In this document: positions 19,967 through 28,043 of the stretch, one piece after another
Numbering within the stretch: position 1 is the stretch's first letter
Layout: every line of letters starts with the position of its first letter
Assembly: GCA_903875275.1 (NCBI GenBank)
Contig: CAIQVX010000134.1
Span: forward strand, 1 to 35,633
Direction: 5' to 3'
Origin: an uncultured beta proteobacterium
GTDB taxonomy: Bacteria; Pseudomonadota; Gammaproteobacteria; Burkholderiales; Burkholderiaceae_C
DNA length: 35,633 nucleotides
Notes under the pieces: generated by a model
What the model saw: only the letters and a program-made list of their open reading frames with translations
Database searches by the model: none
Told to the model about the DNA's origin: nothing
Translations under genes and position numbers: made by a program

Positions 19967-20758
19967 ATGGACGGGCCCTTGCTTGTGGCCGGAGCCGTGA
20001 CCGGGCTTCTGGTGGGGCTGACCGGGGTGGGTGGCGGTGCCTTGATGACGCCTCTGTTGCTGCTGGTGTTCGGAGTGGCGCCGCTGTCGGCGGTCGGCAC
20101 CGATCTCTGGTTTGCGGCCATCACCAAGTTGTTCGCGACACGGGTTCACCACAAGCACGATTTGATCGACTGGCAGGTGGTCAAGCGCCTCTGGACGGGC
20201 AGCCTGAGTGCGTCCGTGCTGACCTTGCTGTGGATGAAGCTGCAACCGGTGGATGAGAGTGCTGTCAACCTGCTGAAGACGGCGGTGGCGGCGGCTGTGA
20301 TGCTGACCTCGGTCGGCATGCTGTTTCAAAAGCAGTTGCATGCGCTGGGTCGGCGCTTGCGCACCACCGACGGCGAGCATTTCAAGGCGGTTCAAGGCCC
20401 GCTGACGGTTCTGGCCGGTGCGGTGCTGGGCTTTCTGGTGACGCTGACCTCGGTGGGCGCCGGTGCCCTGGGTGCCGTGTTTCTGGCCTACCTCTATCCG
20501 CTTCGGCTGCCACCGCCGCGGCTGATTGCCACCGACATCGTGCATGCGATCCCGCTGGCCTTGTTTGCCGGTGCCGGACACCTGCTGATGGGCAACGTGA
20601 ATTTCGGTTTGCTGGGCAATCTCCTGCTCGGATCGATTCCCGCGGTGCTGGCGGGGGCGATGCTGTCGGCACGGCTGCCCCATGCGCTGCTGCGCGCCAT
20701 CCTGGCGCTGGTGCTGATGTCCATTGGCCTGAAACTGGTCACAACGGTGCTTCCATGA
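19967..20758 (+). CDS. TauE/SafE-family sulfite exporter-like permease
   Basis: Hydrophobic multi-TM protein; GLLVGLTGVGGGALMTPLLLLVFGVAPLSAVGTDLWFAAITKL and internally repeated LTSVGAGALGAVFLAYLYP. Confidence 0.88.
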   Translation: MDGPLLVAGAVTGLLVGLTGVGGGALMTPLLLLVFGVAPLSAVGTDLWFAAITKLFATRVHHKHDLIDWQVVKRLWTGSLSASVLTLLWMKLQPVDESAVNLLKTAVAAAVMLTSVGMLFQKQLHALGRRLRTTDGEHFKAVQGPLTVLAGAVLGFLVTLTSVGAGALGAVFLAYLYPLRLPPPRLIATDIVHAIPLALFAGAGHLLMGNVNFGLLGNLLLGSIPAVLAGAMLSARLPHALLRAILALVLMSIGLKLVTTVLP

Positions 20759-21546
20759 AACTCACTGAAACCCAATTGCAGAGACTGTGTCAGATCACCG
20801 AGGCCGCAGGCCGTGCCGTGATGGAGGTCTATGCGCAGGACTTTGTGTCCTGGCAAAAGGACGACGCTTCGCCCTTGACCGAGGCCGACCTTCGCGCCGA
20901 TGCCGTGATCAGGGAAGGACTGGAGCGAGCCTTCAGCGGCGTTTACATTCTGTCGGAGGAGTCACGCTCGGCCGGCATGAATGCCACGGAAACCTTTTTC
21001 CTGGTCGATCCTCTGGACGGCACCAAGGAGTTCCTGAAGAAAAATGGCGAATTTACGGTCAATATTGCGCTGGTGCATCAGGGTGTGCCGGTGGCTGGTG
21101 TGGTGCTGGCGCCGGCCCTGGGCCAACTGTTCTACGCCGCACAGGGCTTGGGCGCGTGGATGCGTGATGCCACGGGGCTGACCGCCCTGCAGGTTGGAAG
21201 GTGGGACCGGAGCCGCGCCTTGCGCGTGATTGGCAGCCGCTCGCATGGCGGGGATGCCATGCAAAGCTGGCTTTCCAGACTGCCTTGCGACTATGCTTTC
21301 CTGGCCGCCGGCAGTTCACTCAAGTTTTGCCGCATTGCGCAGGGCGAGGCTGACATCTACCCACGCCTGGCGCCGACCAGTCAGTGGGATACGGCAGCGG
21401 CCCATTGTGTTCTTGAAGTCGCAGGGGGTGCGGTGGTGGACCTGGCGGGTCAGCGTCTGCGTTATGGGCTGGAACGTCCGGTCCTGAATCCGGAGTTTGT
21501 GGCCCTGGGTGATCCGGCGCTGCTGGCGCTTCTCAGACCAGTCTGA
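20755..21546 (+). CDS. cysQ: 3'(2'),5'-bisphosphate nucleotidase
   Basis: SPLTEADLRADAVIREGL, LSEESR, FFLVDPLDGTKEFLKKNGEFTVNIALV, PTSQWDTAAAHCVLEVAGG; ATGA overlap with upstream gene. Confidence 0.95.
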   Translation: MKLTETQLQRLCQITEAAGRAVMEVYAQDFVSWQKDDASPLTEADLRADAVIREGLERAFSGVYILSEESRSAGMNATETFFLVDPLDGTKEFLKKNGEFTVNIALVHQGVPVAGVVLAPALGQLFYAAQGLGAWMRDATGLTALQVGRWDRSRALRVIGSRSHGGDAMQSWLSRLPCDYAFLAAGSSLKFCRIAQGEADIYPRLAPTSQWDTAAAHCVLEVAGGAVVDLAGQRLRYGLERPVLNPEFVALGDPALLALLRPV

Positions 21547-22708
21547 GGTAACCGGCGGCGTCAATTGCTCCCTTGAAACCTGGGTAGAACCAGCCATCGC
21601 GGAAGGCGCTCGCACTGGCCTTGTCGTCTCCAACGTAGGCGCTGGCTGTCGCGGGCGTCTTGAAGCGCAGGGTGCCAGCCTGCCCAGGTGCCACAGGCTG
21701 ATGCTGCTCGTCCACCGCCTGCGCCTGGACCCAGGGAGCGATCCTCAAGGCAAATTGGGGATGCTCAGTCAATCTGGCGGAATCCGCGCTTGCGATGAAG
21801 CCCGTTTCCGGGTGGCCATAGCGGATTTCAAGCTGGGGGCAGATGCGCTGCCTGACACCATCCTGAACCGGTGTGGGTAGCTCGATGCCAGCAATTGCGA
21901 TGGACTGCAGGCTGCGGCACCGAGTGGCGCTTTCGGGAAGGGCCGCGGCCGCATGAGCTACCAGACGAGCCACAAGGCCAGCGGTGGTGATGGTATGCGT
22001 GACCTGATCGCGCTCAACGACCTGAAAGAAACTCTCGGCCTTACCTGAAGTTGCCAGCACGACGGTGCCGCCTGCATACAACTGACGCAGGATTTCACTC
22101 ATTCCATTGCCGCTACCGGGATCAGTAAATACCAGCAGGCGGCTCGACTGTGCAGCCTCATCCGGCAAATCGGTCAAACTGATGCTGACGATGGATTGCC
22201 AGTGGGTTCTGAAGAGGCTCCTGGGCACACCTGCAGCGGCCGGGGCCAGGGAAACAAGCCACGGGTCAGTGTCGGCATTGCTGGCGAAGGGTGCTGATGC
22301 CAACTTCACCCCTTCGTCGGGATAGGCGATCAGATGCTGGAAATCAAGGTGGTGTTCTGGTGCCAATGACGGACTGCGCCAGACATTGTGCTGATCATGA
22401 ACAAGCGCCTTTGCCTGATGCCGTTCCAGCAAGCTTGCCTTCATTGCTTCGGGCATGGTGGTCCTCAGGGGGAATACTACCGCTCCCATGCGCGCCAGTG
22501 CGAGGCTCGCAATGACGAAGGACGCCGGATTGCTCAAGGAGACGGCCACGCAATCGCCCTGCCGAACGCCTGCCTCCACCAGTCGTGCCGAGACCAGTTC
22601 CGTATGCCGGCGCAGTGCGCGGTACTTCAGTTTCTTGCCATCAATCAGCAGCGCCAGTCGATCTGGCCAGGCATGGCTATTGCGCCAAATGACGTCGGTA
22701 ATGTTCAT
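21533..22708 (-). CDS. AMP-dependent ligase paralog without recognisable P-loop motif or C-terminal subdomain (probable pseudoenzyme)
   Basis: Near-identical N-terminus (MNITDVIWRNSHAWPDRLA) and clear similarity to 23714-25255, but A3 motif reads LAPAAAGVPR and the protein stops at DAAGYLRLV. Confidence 0.8.
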   Translation of the reverse strand: MNITDVIWRNSHAWPDRLALLIDGKKLKYRALRRHTELVSARLVEAGVRQGDCVAVSLSNPASFVIASLALARMGAVVFPLRTTMPEAMKASLLERHQAKALVHDQHNVWRSPSLAPEHHLDFQHLIAYPDEGVKLASAPFASNADTDPWLVSLAPAAAGVPRSLFRTHWQSIVSISLTDLPDEAAQSSRLLVFTDPGSGNGMSEILRQLYAGGTVVLATSGKAESFFQVVERDQVTHTITTAGLVARLVAHAAAALPESATRCRSLQSIAIAGIELPTPVQDGVRQRICPQLEIRYGHPETGFIASADSARLTEHPQFALRIAPWVQAQAVDEQHQPVAPGQAGTLRFKTPATASAYVGDDKASASAFRDGWFYPGFKGAIDAAGYLRLV

Positions 22709-22737
22709 GGTTGGAGTGTGGGTTGAGGCTTGCAGCC

Positions 22738-23724
22738 TTATCTGGAAGGAGTCGCCCTGGCAGCAGCGTCGTTGTTGAACCGACTGTAGTTGTCAATCGC
22801 AGCCGATAGGGTCTTGCCCAGAACCTCGGGTGTACCACCCACCAGGTGCTCGCCGGAACGCGCCGCAGCGGCCCGCACTTCAGGGTCGTTCAAGGCTGTG
22901 TTGAACTCCTGATTCAATCGCTGGATGGTGGTGCCAGGCGTGCCTGCAGGGGCAAAGGCGCCGCCAAACCCGACCAGTGAGAAGCCTGGCCATGTGTTCT
23001 TCAGCAAAGGTGCCTGTTCAAAGGGAGGACGCGCCACAGTTGCACCTGCGCTCGCCAGTACCCGCACCCGTCGACCGTCAATGGCCGTGGTTGCAGAGGC
23101 CCTGTCCAGAAACGCGATATCCACATGGCCGGCCATCAGCGCGGCGACGGCCGGCGCCAGGCCTGAGTAGGGCACCGACACGGATTTGCCTTCAAGTACC
23201 ACTGCCAGACGTTCACAACCCAGGGTCATCACGCCCGCCCCTGCCGCGCAGTTCAGCCCGCCCGGTTTGCTTTGCGCCAGGCGCTTCAAGTCTGCCAGTG
23301 ACTGAACCTCCAGTTTGTCATTCACCATCAGCAGAATCTCGATGCTGTTGATCTGCACCACGGGCAGCAAATCGACCAGCGGGTCAAAGCGGGGGTGTGG
23401 CACCAACACGTTGGTTGCCAGGTAAGTGGAGGCCATCAACAAGGTGCGTCCATCGGGTTCGGATCGGATGACCTGTTCGGTTCCTATCACACCGCCAGCA
23501 CCGGTGCGGTTTTCCACGATCACGTTCTGCTGCAGCCCCTTGCTCAGCCGTGGAGCCAGGAGTCGCGCCATGACGTCAATCGAGCCGCCGGCTGCAAAAG
23601 GCACAACGAGTTTGATCGTTGATTCGGCCGCCCAGGATTGTGAGGCAGACAGGATGGCGGCCATGCCCAGGCAGATGTCCGCCAGGCCCAGACGCAGGCG
23701 TGTCTGCAGGAATTCAGGAGTCAT
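22738..23724 (-). CDS. Bug/TctC-family tripartite tricarboxylate transporter substrate-binding protein
   Basis: IKLVVPFAAGGSIDVMARLLAPRLSKGLQQNVIVENRTGAGGVIGTEQVIRSEPDGRTLL; N-terminal hydrophobic segment. Confidence 0.92.
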   Translation of the reverse strand: MTPEFLQTRLRLGLADICLGMAAILSASQSWAAESTIKLVVPFAAGGSIDVMARLLAPRLSKGLQQNVIVENRTGAGGVIGTEQVIRSEPDGRTLLMASTYLATNVLVPHPRFDPLVDLLPVVQINSIEILLMVNDKLEVQSLADLKRLAQSKPGGLNCAAGAGVMTLGCERLAVVLEGKSVSVPYSGLAPAVAALMAGHVDIAFLDRASATTAIDGRRVRVLASAGATVARPPFEQAPLLKNTWPGFSLVGFGGAFAPAGTPGTTIQRLNQEFNTALNDPEVRAAAARSGEHLVGGTPEVLGKTLSAAIDNYSRFNNDAAARATPSR

Positions 23725-25255
23725 GTTGGATGGGTGTCCGCTTCCTGTCGCCGCTTGCGGTCCGCGCTATGGCCTCACGGATCATTTCAGGCAATTTTCT
23801 GCGCAAGATCTTGCCGCCTGCATTCTTCGGGAACTCTGTGAGTGTCACAAAATGGGCAGGTACCGAAGACAACTCAAGCCGCTCACTGCACCATGACCTG
23901 AGTTCCTCTACCGAGAATACTTCATTGGCAACGATGGCTGCAACTGCCACCGGACCGGCGTCCCTGCGCGGCATGGGCACCACGGCCGACTCGAGAACCG
24001 CAGGGTGGCTGTTGATCACCTTTTCGATCACTTCCGCGTTCAGTTTGGCGCCACCCAGATTGATACGGTGGTCAACCCGACCGGCCAGAGTCAGGTAGCC
24101 TGCGGCATCGATGCTTCCCCTGTCGCCAGGGTAGAACCAGCCATCGTGAAAAGCGCGGGCACTGGCCTCCTCGTCCCCCACATAGCCTGGCGCTGCGGTG
24201 GGCGTCTTGAAGCGCAGCGTGCCGACCTGTCCGACGGGCAGGGGCTCTTGATGCTCGTCGACCGCCTGCGCCTGCACCCAGGGTGCGATTCGCCCGGACG
24301 AATCAGGGTGGCTTGCCAGCATGGCTGTGTTGGTGCTGGCGATGAAGCCGGTTTCGGTCGAGCCATACCGGATTTCAATCTGTGCGCAGATGCGCTGAAT
24401 CACGCCTTCCTGAACGGCGCTGGGAACACCGCTGCCGGAGATGGTGATCGACTGCAGACTTCGACACATGGCGGCGCTGTCCGGGAGATTTTTCGCGGCG
24501 TGGACCACCAGTGAGGTTGCGCTGCCGGTGGTGGTGATGGCGTGGGTCGCTTGACTTCGCTGAACGACATCAAAAAAATTCCCGGCACTGGCTGACCGGG
24601 TCAAAACCACGGTCGCGCCAGCGTACAACTGCCGCAGAATTTCACTCATGCCCAGATTGATGCCCAGGTCAGTGAAGACCAGCAGTCGGCTGGGCTGGTG
24701 GGTGCCGTCAGGTCGTGCCGGTAGACTGGAGTTGAGCATGGCGCGCCAATGGGTCTGAGCGTTGCTCTTGGGCGTTCCGGTCGTTCCGGAAGACAAGGCG
24801 ATCAACCAGGGTTCGTTGTCCACATTTCGAGCTATGGGCGGGCGTGCCAGTTTCTCCAGCGCGCCCGCAGCGGAAGACAGCTTTCTGAATTCCAGGTGGC
24901 GTTCTGGCGCCAGTGCTGCAGTGCGCCAGTTTGCGCCGCGCCCGGACACCAGCGCCGCCACCCGGTGTCGGTGCAGCAGTGTTTCCTTGAGTGCCTCGGA
25001 ACCGATGGCCGTGAACGGGATCACGGGCAAGCCAAGGCGTGCTGCGGCGAACGCGGTCACCAGATAGCCCAACGGATCGGGCAAAGCCAGCGCGACACAA
25101 TCACCCTGGCGCAGGCCGGCTTCATGGAGGCGCGCTGCAACCAGCGTACACAGGTTGCGCAGGGCTTTGAAACTCAGCTGACTCTCGTCAGCGAGCACGG
25201 CCAGACGGTCGGGCCAGGCGTGACTGTTGCGCCAGATAACGTCGGTGATGTTCAT
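23714..25255 (-). CDS. AMP-dependent synthetase/ligase, full length
   Basis: LIALSSGTTGTPKSNAQTHW, YGSTETG, GWFYPGDRGSIDAAGYLTLAGRVDHRINLGGAKLNAEVIEKVI, KNAGGKILRRKL. Confidence 0.92.
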   Translation of the reverse strand: MNITDVIWRNSHAWPDRLAVLADESQLSFKALRNLCTLVAARLHEAGLRQGDCVALALPDPLGYLVTAFAAARLGLPVIPFTAIGSEALKETLLHRHRVAALVSGRGANWRTAALAPERHLEFRKLSSAAGALEKLARPPIARNVDNEPWLIALSSGTTGTPKSNAQTHWRAMLNSSLPARPDGTHQPSRLLVFTDLGINLGMSEILRQLYAGATVVLTRSASAGNFFDVVQRSQATHAITTTGSATSLVVHAAKNLPDSAAMCRSLQSITISGSGVPSAVQEGVIQRICAQIEIRYGSTETGFIASTNTAMLASHPDSSGRIAPWVQAQAVDEHQEPLPVGQVGTLRFKTPTAAPGYVGDEEASARAFHDGWFYPGDRGSIDAAGYLTLAGRVDHRINLGGAKLNAEVIEKVINSHPAVLESAVVPMPRRDAGPVAVAAIVANEVFSVEELRSWCSERLELSSVPAHFVTLTEFPKNAGGKILRRKLPEMIREAIARTASGDRKRTPIQHDS

Positions 25256-25299
25256 GGCGTCAAGTATAAATGGCGCCTGTCTTCGGGCGCGACGGTGGG

Positions 25300-26667
25300 T
25301 CAGGACTGGAGCAGGCGGTTGATGGTCGCTACCGCTTCGGAATCGGCGCTACCGACCAGTGCCAACAGGCGGATCCTGGAGGTGAGGTACATGTGACGCG
25401 CTTGTGCCAGATCCCGCCGAACCACCATGCGCTGCTGTTCGGCGTTGAGTGCGTCTAGCAGGGTGCGCACGCCCGCCTGAAAGGATTTGTGATTGGAGAT
25501 TACGAGCTGATCGGCCGAGCGCAAGGCCTGTTCCAGTGCCTTGATTCTTGGAATGCTCTCTGTCACTCCTCTGAACTCCTTGTAGACCTGCAACCCGAGA
25601 TCGCGCCGACCCGCCTCCAATGCCTGTTCGGCATGCTCCTGCCCGGCCAGTGCCTGGCGCACGGCAGAGTCCACGCTACCACCCGAGTAGATTGGAAAGT
25701 TCAACTGCAGACTGACCGAGGCGTTGTTGTAGCGATTGCTGATGTTGGTCGTGTTCTCGCTCTCGCTGCGCGATAACTGCGCCACCGCATCGAGGGTCGG
25801 GTGATGGCCTGCGTTTGCCTTCATGACTTCCTGCCGCGCCGCGTCAAGCTGTGCTTTGAGGGACTGCATTTTGGGGCTGCTCAACTCGGCCCGGGCCGTC
25901 CAGTCGTCCAGGCTGTTGGGCTGCGGGTTCAGAAGTTCGAGCCTGGACACGTCAAGGCGGGACAGCTTGTCAATCGGCTGATTGACCAGCATTTCCAGCT
26001 GTCGCAGCGTGTAGGCCACGTTCTGCCGCGATTCGAGCTCTTGTGCCACGTTCATGTCCATGCGCGCTTGCGCCTCGTCCACATCGGTGCGCGTGCCCGA
26101 GCCTGCGGCAAAGGACTTGCGTGCCGCGTCAAGCTGTGAGGTGTAGGAGGTGCGTTGGGACAGGATCAGCTCAAGCTGGTCATGGCTGAGCACGGCGTCG
26201 AAGTAGGCGCCCACAACCCGCGCCACCAGCGCCTGCTCTTCCTGCGCCAGCGTGGCTTCGGCGTCATCGACTTGTGCCCTGGCCTGACCAACCTGGGCCA
26301 TCTGCAGCGAGCGGAATACCGGCTGACGCACTGACAGGGTCTTGTTGCCGCTCATGTATTTTCTGTCGGTGGTCTGTTCCTGTCCCAAGGCATCGGGGCT
26401 GGTGCTGCTGAGGTTGTTGCTGTTGCGGGAGACGCCGAAGGAGATCACGGGTCGCAGCTGGGCCTGTGCCTGCGGCAGGCGTTCACGGCCCGCCGCCGCC
26501 GCCGCGCGCGCCGCCAGAATGGTGGCGTCCTGCTTTTGCGCTGCCTCATAGGCTTGCAACAAGTCCATGGACCACAGCAGGGAAGAGGAGGACAGCAGGG
26601 CACAGCTCAGTGTCAGCGAGCGCAGTCGCAACCAGGCAGCGCTGTGGTTCAGATCATTCGTTGCCAT
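25300..26667 (-). CDS. TolC-family type I secretion outer membrane protein
   Basis: MDLLQAYEAAQKQDATILAARAAAAAGRERLPQAQAQLRP; LNFPIYSGGSVDSAVRQALAGQEHAEQALEAGRRDLGLQVYKEFRG. Confidence 0.93.
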   Translation of the reverse strand: MATNDLNHSAAWLRLRSLTLSCALLSSSSLLWSMDLLQAYEAAQKQDATILAARAAAAAGRERLPQAQAQLRPVISFGVSRNSNNLSSTSPDALGQEQTTDRKYMSGNKTLSVRQPVFRSLQMAQVGQARAQVDDAEATLAQEEQALVARVVGAYFDAVLSHDQLELILSQRTSYTSQLDAARKSFAAGSGTRTDVDEAQARMDMNVAQELESRQNVAYTLRQLEMLVNQPIDKLSRLDVSRLELLNPQPNSLDDWTARAELSSPKMQSLKAQLDAARQEVMKANAGHHPTLDAVAQLSRSESENTTNISNRYNNASVSLQLNFPIYSGGSVDSAVRQALAGQEHAEQALEAGRRDLGLQVYKEFRGVTESIPRIKALEQALRSADQLVISNHKSFQAGVRTLLDALNAEQQRMVVRRDLAQARHMYLTSRIRLLALVGSADSEAVATINRLLQS

Positions 26668-26671
26668 GGAG

Positions 26672-28024
26672 TTATTCCTCTTTCATGGATGCTGACATCC
26701 GCTTGATCAATGGGTGCAGCAGGTAGTTCAGGAAGGAGCGCTCTCCTGTGATGAAAATAACCTCGACAGGCATGCCGGGCTGCAACTGCCGCTTGCCGAG
26801 CTTCTTCAGCCCTTCCGGCGTGACGGCGACGCGTGCCAGGTAGTAGCTGATGCCGCTCTTGCCGTCTACCAGCAGGTCGCCGGAAACCGACGCCACCTTG
26901 CCTTCAACCACCAACAGCGGTGAATTGGCGAAGGAAGAAAAGCGCACATCCACTGCCAGTCCGGCGTGTACCTTGTCGATCAGGCGTGGCTCCACACGTG
27001 TTTCAAGCAGCAGGGTCTGAATCACCGGCACGATGTCCATCAGTTTCTGTCCGGGCCCGATCACGCCGCCGACGCTCTGGTAGGCGAGGCCTACAACCTG
27101 TCCGGTGGCGGGTGACTTGATTTCGGTGCGATCCAGGTCATCCCGTGCCGCACGCAGCTTTTCAGAATCAGCCTCGACCTCGCGGTCCACGTCGCCCAGT
27201 TGGGATTCGACTTCCTTCTGGTAGTCCTGACGCCGCACCGTGGCGCGCTGGCGCATCTCAGCGATGGACCGCTGGGCGCGCGTGGTGTTGCCAAGCAGTT
27301 CGGCGATGGCGGAACTGGAGTCCGACACCATGCGTTCCAACTCGAGCTGACGGTTGCGTGGGGCGTAGCCCTCGAGCACCAGGCCGCGGGTGTTCTTTAG
27401 CTCCTCATTGAGCAGGGCGAGTTGATTGCGTCGATTGCTCAGCATGTTGGTATAGGCTTGCAGCAGACCTTCCTGGCCCTGGATGCTTTCCTCGATGGCC
27501 TGCAGGTCAGCGCGCAGACTGGCACGACGCGACTCGGAGAGTTGCTCCTGGGTTGTCACCATCTGTCGAATCTGCGGGTCGCTCATCGCTGCCAGCAGGT
27601 CCGGGTGCCAGTTGAACCTGGGTGCCCCCTTCTGCTCCGCGAGCAAACGCCCCTGCATGGCGCGTATGCCAAGGTAGCGCTGCCGGTTTGATTCAAAGTT
27701 CGCCCTGGCCGCCGCTGCATCGAGCTTGATCAGCAGTTGACCCTGTGTCACCTGCTGGCCCTCTTTCACCAGCACTTCGCTGATGATGCCGCCCGAGATG
27801 TGTTGTACCGCCTTGCTCTTGGTGTCAATGGTGACCATGCCCGTTCCCGGGACGCCTTCGTCTAGCGGGGCGAGTCCTGCCCAAAGCAGAAAACCGCCCA
27901 ATCCGAGCGCCAGCGCCCACAGGCCGATGCGTCCGGGGTTGGCCTTGGGTTCGGGTTTGGCGATCACGTCGGTGACCTGGGAGGCTGCTTGAGCGCCAGT
28001 GTTGGAGGGTGTGTTTTGAGACAT
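26672..28024 (-). CDS. HlyD-family type I secretion periplasmic adaptor
   Basis: TGMVTIDTKSKAVQHISGGIISEVLVKEGQQVTQGQLLIKLDAAAARA; IKSPATGQVVGLAYQSVGGVIGPGQKLMDIVP; GMPVEVIFITGERSFLNYLLHPL. Confidence 0.95.
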   Translation of the reverse strand: MSQNTPSNTGAQAASQVTDVIAKPEPKANPGRIGLWALALGLGGFLLWAGLAPLDEGVPGTGMVTIDTKSKAVQHISGGIISEVLVKEGQQVTQGQLLIKLDAAAARANFESNRQRYLGIRAMQGRLLAEQKGAPRFNWHPDLLAAMSDPQIRQMVTTQEQLSESRRASLRADLQAIEESIQGQEGLLQAYTNMLSNRRNQLALLNEELKNTRGLVLEGYAPRNRQLELERMVSDSSSAIAELLGNTTRAQRSIAEMRQRATVRRQDYQKEVESQLGDVDREVEADSEKLRAARDDLDRTEIKSPATGQVVGLAYQSVGGVIGPGQKLMDIVPVIQTLLLETRVEPRLIDKVHAGLAVDVRFSSFANSPLLVVEGKVASVSGDLLVDGKSGISYYLARVAVTPEGLKKLGKRQLQPGMPVEVIFITGERSFLNYLLHPLIKRMSASMKEE

Positions 28025-28043
28025 GGCTGGATGGGTCGGTGGG

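Noticed and set aside
19499-20683. 394-aa minus-strand ORF rich in His/Gln/Arg
   Set aside because: Shadow frame of APS kinase and the permease.
25262-25290. GCGCC..GGCGC hairpin between tolC and the full-length ligase gene
   Set aside because: Only about 5 bp stem and no clear U-tract on the minus strand; too weak to call a terminator.
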